From Pseudomonas sp. GL-B-19 (GTDB lineage: Bacteria; Pseudomonadota; Gammaproteobacteria; Pseudomonadales; Pseudomonadaceae), in the NCBI RefSeq assembly GCF_019956415.1, contig NZ_JAHBDK010000027.1, positions 18,834 to 82,833 on the forward strand: 64,000 nucleotides of DNA, read 5' to 3'. Position numbers and translations under genes: made by a program. Below, one piece after another: positions 17,317 through 24,043 of this stretch; position 1 is the first letter of the stretch, and every line of letters starts with the position of its first letter. Under the pieces are notes generated by a model that saw nothing but the letters and a program-made list of their open reading frames with translations, was not told the origin of the DNA and did not search any database.

Positions 17317-17939
17317 AGGCTGATTCCGACATCGAAGACGATGCTGCGCCCCAGATTACTGCGCAAGAAGTCCGGTGCATCCGGGTGCGCGAACAGCACC
17401 CGGGCGAACGTCGGGCCGACCAGTGACAGCGAACGCCAGCCCTGGCGCAGGTATTCGGTCGGCGGTGGAAAATGGCTGTTGAGGTCCAGCACTTCGCGCT
17501 TGAGGCTGGCGAAGGCGATGATGTCGAGCTCCCCCAGGTCCATGCCACGTTCTTTGTAGTTGTGCGCTTTTTTGCGCAAGGTCGGCGCCAGTCTCAGCAA
17601 AAACTCATTGGCGGGGATGCGTTTGGGTTTGGCTTCGCGTCGCACTAACTGACTCAGGGAAAACGCACTGCGCCGACGTTGCAGTTCGTCGCGCCATTCG
17701 TCGTTCAGTCGCCGGCCCTCATCGAGCACGAAGAACACCTCGAAATTCGCCTCCCGAAACAATACGTCCGGCGGCTCGCCGGCCGGGGCGAACTCGTCGG
17801 CGCGGTAGGGAATGTTCAAGCCTTGCAGCAGGCGCTGGCACACCCAACGCTCACGCTCCCATTTGCGGGCATTGGACAGGAACGCGTTGGCTTGCTCGGC
17901 CGCGATGGTCAGCAGGCGTAAATAATCTGAGTCATCCAT
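17313..17939 (-). CDS. DUF1780 family protein
   Basis: 208 aa from ATG at 17939. Soluble, rich in Arg/Glu and aromatic residues, with RKWERERWVCQRLL near the N terminus and a basic middle (RRREAKPKR-like). Recognised as the DUF1780 family of Pseudomonas; no biochemical function known to me. Translationally coupled to the MOSC gene by a GTGA overlap. Confidence 0.85.
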   Translation of the reverse strand: MDDSDYLRLLTIAAEQANAFLSNARKWERERWVCQRLLQGLNIPYRADEFAPAGEPPDVLFREANFEVFFVLDEGRRLNDEWRDELQRRRSAFSLSQLVRREAKPKRIPANEFLLRLAPTLRKKAHNYKERGMDLGELDIIAFASLKREVLDLNSHFPPPTEYLRQGWRSLSLVGPTFARVLFAHPDAPDFLRSNLGRSIVFDVGISL

Positions 17940-18062
17940 AGGCCCAAGCTTAGCGTTCAAATGCGACAAGCAGAAAGCGTTTACCGGCAATGGACGTCAC
18001 TGGGCAGTCTGAAAGGGCGGTGTAGACTGATGGCCATCATGCAGAAGCGATAGGACAAGGGG

Positions 18063-18536
18063 TTGAAGGTGAAATATTGGCCGGTGTTGCTGCTCAGTTT
18101 TCTGCCCTTGTGGGCCCAGGCACTGGAAGTGGGCGAGCGACTGGCGCCCTGGACCTTGCTCGATCAGTACGACCAGGCGTTCACGCTAGATAATCAGGCT
18201 CGGACGCTGCTGGTGGCGCGAAGTATGGACGCCGCCAAACTGGTAGAGGCTGCACTGCAAGGCCAGCCAAAAGGCTATCTGGAGGCGCGGCACGTCGTAT
18301 TTTTAGCGGACATCCAGCGCATGCCACGGTTGATTGCGAAGATGTTTGCCATTCCGGCCATGCGCGATTATTCCTACCGGGTAATGCTGGACCGTGAGGG
18401 GCGTGTGGCGCAGCGCTACCCCGGGGCTGAGGACAAAGTACTGTGGCTGCAACTCAAGGACGGCCAATTGTTGGCACAACACGAATATGCCACGGCCGCG
18501 CAGCTACATGAGGCGCTAGAGAAGGCCCGACCATGA
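18063..18536 (+). CDS. Predicted periplasmic protein, possibly thioredoxin-like fold
   Basis: 157 aa with a Sec signal peptide (residues 1-20, WPVLLLSFLPLWAQA, cut after AQA). The mature part starts with GERLAPWTLLDQYDQAFTL, which resembles the start of TlpA/Redoxin proteins, but no CxxC is present, so it is not a disulfide enzyme. The start is TTG at 18063 or GTG at 18069; the AAGGGG at 18057 fits the GTG slightly better. Ends in an ATGA overlap with the CbiM-like membrane protein, so the two probably act together. Function unknown. Confidence 0.75.
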   Translation: MKVKYWPVLLLSFLPLWAQALEVGERLAPWTLLDQYDQAFTLDNQARTLLVARSMDAAKLVEAALQGQPKGYLEARHVVFLADIQRMPRLIAKMFAIPAMRDYSYRVMLDREGRVAQRYPGAEDKVLWLQLKDGQLLAQHEYATAAQLHEALEKARP

Positions 18537-19222
18537 TTGGTGCCGAGTTGCTGTCACCGCAGACGCTGACGGTCGGCTGGCTGATCTATGTGCCTGTGCT
18601 GCTCTGGGCCATCTGGCGCACGCCCTGGGTTGAGCTATTCACAGACAGCCGCCGCCAGCATTTGCTGTTTGGCACGGTGTTCGCGCTGTTTATGCTGTGG
18701 CTGGTGCGGCGGGATTTCGACACTGGCGTGTCTTATCACTTCATCGGCATGACAGCCGTGACCCTGCTGCTGGATTGGCCGTTGGCGATCATCGGCGGCT
18801 TGATTGCGCAGTTCGGGCTGGTGTTGCTCGGGCGTCAGGACCTGGTCGCCGTTGGCGTAAACGGGGCGCTGCTGATTTTACTGCCGGTGCTGGTCACTGA
18901 GTGCATCGCCATCCGGGTGGAGCGGGCGCAGCCGCGTAACCTCTTTGTGTATATCTTTTGTTCCGGTTTTTTTGCGGCGGCGCTGTCGGCGTTGTTGTGC
19001 CTGCTGCTGGCGTTGTGGGTGCTGTGGTTCGACGAACGTTTTGCCATGCCGTATTGGCTGGAAGATTTTGTCGGCTATCTGTGGCTGCTGATTTTTCCGG
19101 AAGCGTTCATCAACGGCATGATCGTCAGCGCGCTGGTGGTGTTTTGCCCAGAATGGCTGGAGACGTTCAATCGCACGCGCTACCTTTCGGCCCCCTGGAA
19201 AGACGACGATCCGAAGTCTTGA
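18533..19222 (+). CDS. CbiM-like energy-coupling-factor permease homolog, orphan
   Basis: 229 aa, about six to seven transmembrane helices. It resembles the CbiM/NikM (PF01891) S-component permeases for Co/Ni by its length and hydrophobicity, with YHFIGMTAVTLLLDWPLAIIGG (about 61-82) and a C-terminal INGMIVSALVVF helix. The hallmark N-terminal MHIPEG metal-binding start of CbiM is absent, and no ECF ATPase (CbiO) or T component (CbiQ) lies nearby, so metal transport is not shown. Coupled to the secreted protein upstream. Confidence 0.72.
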   Translation: MIGAELLSPQTLTVGWLIYVPVLLWAIWRTPWVELFTDSRRQHLLFGTVFALFMLWLVRRDFDTGVSYHFIGMTAVTLLLDWPLAIIGGLIAQFGLVLLGRQDLVAVGVNGALLILLPVLVTECIAIRVERAQPRNLFVYIFCSGFFAAALSALLCLLLALWVLWFDERFAMPYWLEDFVGYLWLLIFPEAFINGMIVSALVVFCPEWLETFNRTRYLSAPWKDDDPKS

Positions 19223-19285
19223 TCCACATCACATCGGCACTTCATCGACGAATTCATGCTCGACAAAACCTTCAGGAGCATCGGT

Positions 19286-19501
19286 ATGAGTGTGTACGAG
19301 TGGGCGAGGCAGGAGTTGCGTCAGAGTCTGGATGGGGCGCAGGAGGTGGGGTTTGATCCGGGCTTGAGCCTGCGCGCCTTGCTCAGCGCGGTAGTAGAGC
19401 AAAGCAAGGCAGTGCGCAGTACCGAAGACCTGGCCGACGAGTTGCGTTTTCTCGCGGAAAACCTCGATGACGACCAGGACTACGGTTTTATGCGGCCTTG
19501 A
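19286..19501 (+). CDS. Conserved 71-aa protein of unknown function
   Basis: ATG at 19286 with AGGAGC 5 bp upstream. Predicted all-helical and acidic (C-terminal LDDDQDYGFMRP), no signal peptide or membrane helix. It lies between the CbiM-like permease and the convergent yacG, 3 bp from the yacG stop. I do not recognise the family. Confidence 0.7.
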   Translation: MSVYEWARQELRQSLDGAQEVGFDPGLSLRALLSAVVEQSKAVRSTEDLADELRFLAENLDDDQDYGFMRP

Positions 19502-19504
19502 ACC

Positions 19505-19705
19505 TCAGTGACGCGGTTCGAAGTCTTCGCTGAACAGGTCGTCCTCGGCGTCCGGGCTGACCGGAATCTTGTGTTCTTCCGATGCCCATGCCCCGAGATC
19601 GATCAGTTTGCAGCGATCCGAGCAGAACGGCCGGAAGGTGTTCTCGGCACTCCATTCAACAGGAGCGCCACAGGTTGGGCATTGGACGGTTGGGGTCTGG
19701 CTCAT
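19505..19705 (-). CDS. yacG: DNA gyrase inhibitor / zinc-binding YacG
   Basis: 66 aa. The zinc site CPTC ... FCSDRC (Cys at about 9, 12, 28, 32) is intact and the C-terminal tail is acidic, as in YacG, which binds GyrB. Overlaps the 3' end of coaE by 4 bp, the usual coaE-yacG arrangement. Confidence 0.95.
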   Translation of the reverse strand: MSQTPTVQCPTCGAPVEWSAENTFRPFCSDRCKLIDLGAWASEEHKIPVSPDAEDDLFSEDFEPRH

Positions 19706-20325
19706 GACTGGCCTCCACGCAAAGTAAGGTAAAAGTGATGCAGGCGTTCGACCTCGCTGTGCAGCCAGGCGAGGTCGCGGTCGTTGACCACCACATCGTC
19801 GGCATGGCTCACGCGGTCCTGGCGGCTGGTCTGGACCTTGAGGATCGCCTGGACCTGTTGTTCAGTGGTCTGGTCACGCTGCAAGGTGCGTTCGATTTGT
19901 AACTGTTGCGGGGCATCGATTACTAGGACGCGTTGAGTCATGGCGGTCTGCCCGGACTCGATCAGCAGCGGCGAAACCAGAATCGCGTAAGGCGATTGTG
20001 CCTTGGCCAGATTGTGAGCGATTTCTTCACCGATCAACGGATGCAACAAGCCTTCGAGCCACCGGCGTTCCTCCGGCACTTCAAAGATCAATGCGCGCAG
20101 GGCCGCACGATCCAGTTGTCCGTCGGCTTGCAGCACACCAGGTCCGAAGTGTTCGGCGATGGCGGTCAGCGCCGGGCGACCCGGTTCCACCACCCAGCGC
20201 GCCGCGTGATCGGCGTCCACGACGTGGATGCCCATGTCGATGAAGTGTTGGGCGGCCGCGCTTTTGCCGCTGCCGATGCCGCCGGTCAGGCCGAGAATCC
20301 AGGGTTTTTCCACAGGGGTATTCAT
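19702..20325 (-). CDS. coaE: Dephospho-CoA kinase CoaE
   Basis: Last step of coenzyme A synthesis. 207 aa from ATG at 20325. Walker [12 protein letters not shown] (about 12-22), [13 protein letters not shown] substrate region, and the [12 protein letters not shown] lid segment. Start overlaps the pilD stop (ATGA), so it is expressed with pilD. Pantothenate genes of the same pathway are at 33203-35435. Confidence 0.96.
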   Translation of the reverse strand: MNTPVEKPWILGLTGGIGSGKSAAAQHFIDMGIHVVDADHAARWVVEPGRPALTAIAEHFGPGVLQADGQLDRAALRALIFEVPEERRWLEGLLHPLIGEEIAHNLAKAQSPYAILVSPLLIESGQTAMTQRVLVIDAPQQLQIERTLQRDQTTEQQVQAILKVQTSRQDRVSHADDVVVNDRDLAWLHSEVERLHHFYLTLRGGQS

Positions 20326-21194
20326 TTCAAACCGACAAACTGCCAATAGAAGTCGGTTATTTGACCACCCCAGAGCAAGGCAATCCAGCCGGCAATCGCC
20401 AGATAGGGGCCGAAGGGGATTGGCGACGAGGTTTTTGCGTTGCGCAGACGCAACAATATCACCCCGAGAATGGCGCCCACGAGCGATGACAGCAGGATCG
20501 TCAGCGGCAGAATTTGCCAGCCACCCCACGCCCCGAGCATGGCCAGTAACTTGAAATCACCGTGGCCGATACCGTCTTTTCCGGTAAGCAGCTTGAACAG
20601 CCAGAAAACCGACCACAACGCCATGTACCCGGCCACCGCCCCCCAAAGAGCTTCATGTAATGATACGAAGACCCCGAAGCTGTTGACGATCAACCCCAGC
20701 CATAACAGCGGCAGTACCAGCACGTCCGGCAGCAGTTGGTGCTCGGCGTCGATCAGGCTCATCGCCAGCAAGCCCCAGGTCAGGACCAACACCATGCAGG
20801 CCTGCCACCCGAAACCGAAATGCCAGGCGATAAACGCCGAGAGCAGGCCACAAGTCAGTTCGGTCAGCGGATAGCGCTTGCCGATAGGTGCGGCGCAGTT
20901 CGAGCATCGCCCCCGTAAAAACAGATAACTGAGCACCGGGATGTTTTCCCATGCGCGAATTCGATGGTCGCACTGCGGGCAATGGGAGTGGGGCAGCATC
21001 AGATTGTAGGTCGGGCCGGGTGCTTCGGGTGGTACACCCAGCACGTCATGGGCTTGTAGCCGCCATTCGCGGTCGAGCATTTTCGGCAGGCGCCAGATCA
21101 CCACATTGAGGAAGCTGCCCACGACCAGGCCCACCACTAATGCGAGGGTCACGAAGAACGCTGGGTAAACAGTCAGAATTTCATTCAATGGCAT
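20322..21194 (-). CDS. pilD: Type IV prepilin peptidase / N-methyltransferase PilD
   Basis: Inner-membrane aspartyl protease that trims and methylates all prepilins in this window. 290 aa from the ATG at 21194, 1 bp after the pilC stop. The N-terminal cytoplasmic domain has the zinc tetrad CPQC and CSNC (about 72-100). The two catalytic aspartates are in [12 protein letters not shown] and GIGHGDFK; about eight transmembrane helices are visible. Confidence 0.96.
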   Translation of the reverse strand: MPLNEILTVYPAFFVTLALVVGLVVGSFLNVVIWRLPKMLDREWRLQAHDVLGVPPEAPGPTYNLMLPHSHCPQCDHRIRAWENIPVLSYLFLRGRCSNCAAPIGKRYPLTELTCGLLSAFIAWHFGFGWQACMVLVLTWGLLAMSLIDAEHQLLPDVLVLPLLWLGLIVNSFGVFVSLHEALWGAVAGYMALWSVFWLFKLLTGKDGIGHGDFKLLAMLGAWGGWQILPLTILLSSLVGAILGVILLRLRNAKTSSPIPFGPYLAIAGWIALLWGGQITDFYWQFVGLK

Positions 21195-21195
21195 G

Positions 21196-22413
21196 TCAGA
21201 TCGCTGAGCCGAGTTGGAAGATGGGCAAGTACATCGCAACCACCAGGCCCCCGACGATAACACCCAGCACGACCATGATGAATGGTTCCATCAGGCTGGT
21301 GAGGTTATCGACCATGTTGTCTACTTCGTCTTCGTAGAAGCCCGCGACCTTGTCAAGCATGGCATCCAGTGCGCCGGACTCTTCACCAATGGCCGTCATT
21401 TGAATCGCCATGTTGGGGAATACGCCGCAAGTGCGCATGGAAAAATTCAGTTGCATGCCGGTCGACACGTCCTGCCTGATGCGCAGGACCGCACGCTTGA
21501 ACACGATGTTGCCGGTCGCACCGGCCACGGACTCCAATGCTTCGACCAATGGCACGCCGGCGGCAAAGGTAGTCGACAGCGTTCGGGCGTAGCGGGCCAC
21601 GGCAGACTTGTACATCAGCGTGCCGATCAGGGGCAGTTTCAACAGCCAGGTGTCCCGCCAGTCGCGAAAGCCCGGGGATTTCTTGAAAGCGTGGCGCACG
21701 CCGAAAATCGCCGTGATCAGCACACCGAGCATCACCCACCACCAGTGCTGCATGAACGCCGACAGGCCGATGACCATCACCGTGAAGGCAGGCAGTTCGG
21801 CACCAAAACCTTTGAACACCGACTCGAACTGCGGCACCACCTTGACCAGTAGAATCCCCGTGACAATGATCGCGACAAACACCACGGCCAATGGGTAGGT
21901 CATGGCTTTCTTGATTTTTGCCTTCAGGCTTTCGCTCTTTTCCTTATAGGTCGCCACCCGTTCCAGCAAAGTATCGAGAGCGCCGGCCTGCTCGCCGGCA
22001 TCCACCAGGTTGCAGTAGAGCTCATCGAAATACTGCGGCTTTTTGCGCAGGGACGCGGCGAAGCTGTTACCCGCCGCGACTTCCTGTTTCAACTCGTCCA
22101 CCAGTTTGCGCATGGCCGGGTTATCGAAGCCTTCGCCGATAATGTCGAACGACTGCAACAGCGGCACGCCGGCTTTCATCATGGTCGCCATCTGCCGGGT
22201 GAACAGGGCGATGTCCTGAGTCTTGATGCGTTTGCCGACGTTGAAAATCGACGCGGATTTCTTGCGCACCTTGCCGGGGGTGATGCCTTGCTTGCGCAGT
22301 TGGGCCTTGATCAACGCCGGGTTCTGGCCGCTCAACTCACCGATCATCTTGGTGCCTTTCCTGTCTGTGCCTTCCCAAGCGTAGACATTTGTTTTTGCTG
22401 CTTTGACCGACAT
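21196..22413 (-). CDS. pilC: Type IV pilus inner membrane platform protein PilC
   Basis: 405 aa, full length for PilC/GspF. Two repeated GspF domains, first with the LFTRQMATMMKAGVPLLQS stretch (about 69-87) and second with RYARTLSTTFAAGVPLVEA (about 274-292), plus three membrane helices. Couples to the PilB and PilT motor ATPases. The upstream gene is divergent pilA; pilB, usually between them, is absent. Confidence 0.95.
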   Translation of the reverse strand: MSVKAAKTNVYAWEGTDRKGTKMIGELSGQNPALIKAQLRKQGITPGKVRKKSASIFNVGKRIKTQDIALFTRQMATMMKAGVPLLQSFDIIGEGFDNPAMRKLVDELKQEVAAGNSFAASLRKKPQYFDELYCNLVDAGEQAGALDTLLERVATYKEKSESLKAKIKKAMTYPLAVVFVAIIVTGILLVKVVPQFESVFKGFGAELPAFTVMVIGLSAFMQHWWWVMLGVLITAIFGVRHAFKKSPGFRDWRDTWLLKLPLIGTLMYKSAVARYARTLSTTFAAGVPLVEALESVAGATGNIVFKRAVLRIRQDVSTGMQLNFSMRTCGVFPNMAIQMTAIGEESGALDAMLDKVAGFYEDEVDNMVDNLTSLMEPFIMVVLGVIVGGLVVAMYLPIFQLGSAI

Positions 22414-22494
22414 GTTCAGTCCTTGGTGACCCGATTGATTTCTTCATGGCTTATAGCCTAGTCAAGGCGCTGAGCCAAACCAGCGGCCTTGAGG

Positions 22495-22509
22495 TGACAA
22501 AAAGTGTCA
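22495..22509. promoter_or_regulatory. Candidate PilR upstream activation site of pilA
   Basis: Perfect inverted repeat TGACA-N5-TGTCA, about 85 bp upstream of the pilA -24/-12 promoter. TGTC half-sites are what PilR is known to bind at pilA in P. aeruginosa. Position and sequence fit, but binding is inferred. Confidence 0.55.
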
Positions 22510-22582
22510 GATAGTGCGGTTCCTGGGGGTAGGAACGGTCCTTGATTCGACTCGCCGCCCCGCGAACAAGGGCTGTAGCGCT

Positions 22583-22598
22583 TGGCATGGGCTGTGCT
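22583..22598 (+). promoter_or_regulatory. Sigma-54 promoter of pilA
   Basis: TGGCAT with GG at 22584-22585 and TGCT with GC at 22596-22597; exactly 10 bases lie between the GG and the GC, the sigma-54 spacing (consensus TGGCAC-N5-TTGC). About 50 bp before the pilA ATG. Confidence 0.75.
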
Positions 22599-22646
22599 GA
22601 TGCTCTTTCAGATCATGAGCTTTCGACTCATGCATGGAGCTTGTCT

Positions 22647-23069
22647 ATGAAGACTCAGAAAGGTTTTACCCTGATCGAACTGCTGATCGTGGTGGCGATC
22701 ATCGGGATTCTGGCGACGTTTGCGTTGCCGATGTATTCCAAATATCAGGCCAGGGCGAAGTTGACGGCTGGCCTGGCCGAGATTTCCGCGATGAAGGTGC
22801 CGTATGAAGATGCGATCAACCAAGGCATTGCGCCAACGGTAGCCAACGTGGCGCCGGCGGGTAATGCCACGACCAGCAATTGCACCGTCGCGGTCACCGG
22901 CGCAGTGGCCACAGGCAATGGCACCATCACCTGCACGATTTTGAATGCCCCAGGGCCAGTGCTGAGCAAGACCATTACGTTGAAGCGTGATGCGGCCAAT
23001 GGCTGGTCGTGTATCAGTTCCGCTGACCAAGATTACTTACCTAAAGCCTGCACCAGTTCCGCCTCGTAA
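22647..23069 (+). CDS. pilA: Major type IV pilin PilA
   Basis: 140 aa from the ATG at 22647 (GGAG 8 bp upstream); an upstream in-frame extension crosses the sigma-54 promoter and is rejected. Leader MKTQKG, then FTLIELLIVVAIIGILATFALP (Glu +5, Pro +22) and the group-II-like globular domain rich in Thr/Ala with a Cys pair at its C terminus (about 117 and 134) plus an internal pair. Divergent from pilC and pilD, regulated by PilS/PilR through the sigma-54 promoter in front. Ends at a strong terminator. Confidence 0.94.
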   Translation: MKTQKGFTLIELLIVVAIIGILATFALPMYSKYQARAKLTAGLAEISAMKVPYEDAINQGIAPTVANVAPAGNATTSNCTVAVTGAVATGNGTITCTILNAPGPVLSKTITLKRDAANGWSCISSADQDYLPKACTSSAS

Positions 23070-23087
23070 ACGCTGACGCCCAACACG

Positions 23088-23118
23088 GCCCCGCTGCTTC
23101 GGTTGCGGGGCTTTTTTT
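23088..23118 (+). terminator. Rho-independent terminator of pilA
   Basis: Stem gccccgc/gcggggc with a 10-nt loop and seven T, 18 bp after the pilA stop. The remaining gap up to 23375 is AT-rich and carries a possible sigma-54 promoter at 23295. Confidence 0.92.
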
Positions 23119-23294
23119 GTTTGTCGAATGCCTGGCTACTGCAAAAAAGGCAAAAAATTCAGGGTGTTAGGAACTTTGTGAAAACCCGCAAGTTGCATGC
23201 AGAGTTTTGCCTGGTCATGCATTTTGCATGATTTCGAAAATTCGCAATATTTATAACATATTGATTTATAACGATTTAGTTGTTGTCTCAACGT

Positions 23295-23310
23295 TGGCAC
23301 AGCGTTCGCA
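23295..23310 (+). promoter_or_regulatory. Candidate sigma-54 promoter of the BON gene
   Basis: TTGGCAC with GG at 23296-23297 and TCGCA with GC at 23308-23309, 10 bases apart. The -24 box is perfect and the -12 has one change (TCGC for TTGC). It lies 66 bp before the ATG. Could be chance; no activator site was recognised. Confidence 0.4.
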
Positions 23311-23375
23311 CTCTACCCAGTAACCCTGCTGCGAAGACAACCAGCAGACTTTCTAGAAAAACAGGAGTTACTCGT

Positions 23376-23729
23376 ATGAAGAAGTTCGCTATCGCTGCCG
23401 CTACTGCTACCGCGCTGACCCTGACGCTGGCCAACGCTGCATTCGCGCAGACCACCACCACTCAAGCCCCGTTGACAGTGGCTACTGGTGAAGCTGCCAA
23501 GGTCGAGGAAGTTACTTCCGATACCTGGATCACGACCAAAGTTAAAAGCGACTTGCTGACCGAAAAAGGCATTCCTGGCACCGACATCAAAGTCGAAACC
23601 AACAAAGGCGTCGTGTCACTGTCGTCCACTGTTGCAGTGACTGATTCCCAGAAAGCCACCGCAGTGGCGATCACCAAGAAAATCAAAGGCGTCAAAGCGG
23701 TCTCCGCTGACGGCCTGAAAGCCGAGTAA
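23376..23729 (+). CDS. Periplasmic BON-domain protein (OsmY-like)
   Basis: 117 aa. Signal peptide 1-24 ending AFA, a Thr-rich linker, then one BON domain (about 47-115: SDTWITTKVKSDLLTEKG ... GVVSLSSTVAV ... KGVKAVSADGL). BON domains bind membranes, and OsmY-type proteins act as periplasmic stress chaperones. ACAGGAGTTA precedes the ATG. Transcribed alone. Confidence 0.9.
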   Translation: MKKFAIAAATATALTLTLANAAFAQTTTTQAPLTVATGEAAKVEEVTSDTWITTKVKSDLLTEKGIPGTDIKVETNKGVVSLSSTVAVTDSQKATAVAITKKIKGVKAVSADGLKAE

Positions 23730-23837
23730 GGCAAGACTTCTCGCCTGGACCGGGAGAAGGTGTGGCAGACGGGCTGAGTAATACGGCTGCCACTTCTTAG
23801 GCGTTCATGCGAACGGCCATAAGGATGTGGTCATTAC

Positions 23838-23875
23838 AGGCCCCCGACAATCGTGTCAGGGGCCTGTTCTATTTG
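23838..23875. terminator. Stem-loop after the BON gene, possible terminator
   Basis: Stem aggccccnGACA/TGTCnggggcct with one mismatch and a 4-nt ATCG loop; only a weak T-rich tail (gttctattt). Part of the 313-bp gap before the DUF748 gene, which otherwise holds only the REPIN at 23892. Confidence 0.5.
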
Positions 23876-23891
23876 GGTGGCACAAAACAAC

Positions 23892-23981
23892 TGTGGGAGC
23901 GAGCCTGCTCGCGATAGCTGAGTGTCAGGCGACATCTATCTGGAATGTCCGATCCCCATCGCGAGCAGGCTCACTTCTACA
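23892..23981. repeat. REPIN, GTGGGAGCGAGC type
   Basis: Left arm tgtgggagcgagcctgctcg, right arm atcgcgagcaggctcact (two changes from consensus at the end), inverted, between the convergent BON and DUF748 genes. Confidence 0.85.
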
Positions 23982-24043
23982 ATGGATTTTTGGTCACTCA
24001 AAATGGTGGTGAGTTCGATGGCTGCTGACCAATCTTCCGAGCA

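Noticed and set aside
22542..22646. 35-residue N-terminal extension of PilA
   Set aside because: It would place the start upstream of the sigma-54 promoter and destroy the short prepilin leader.
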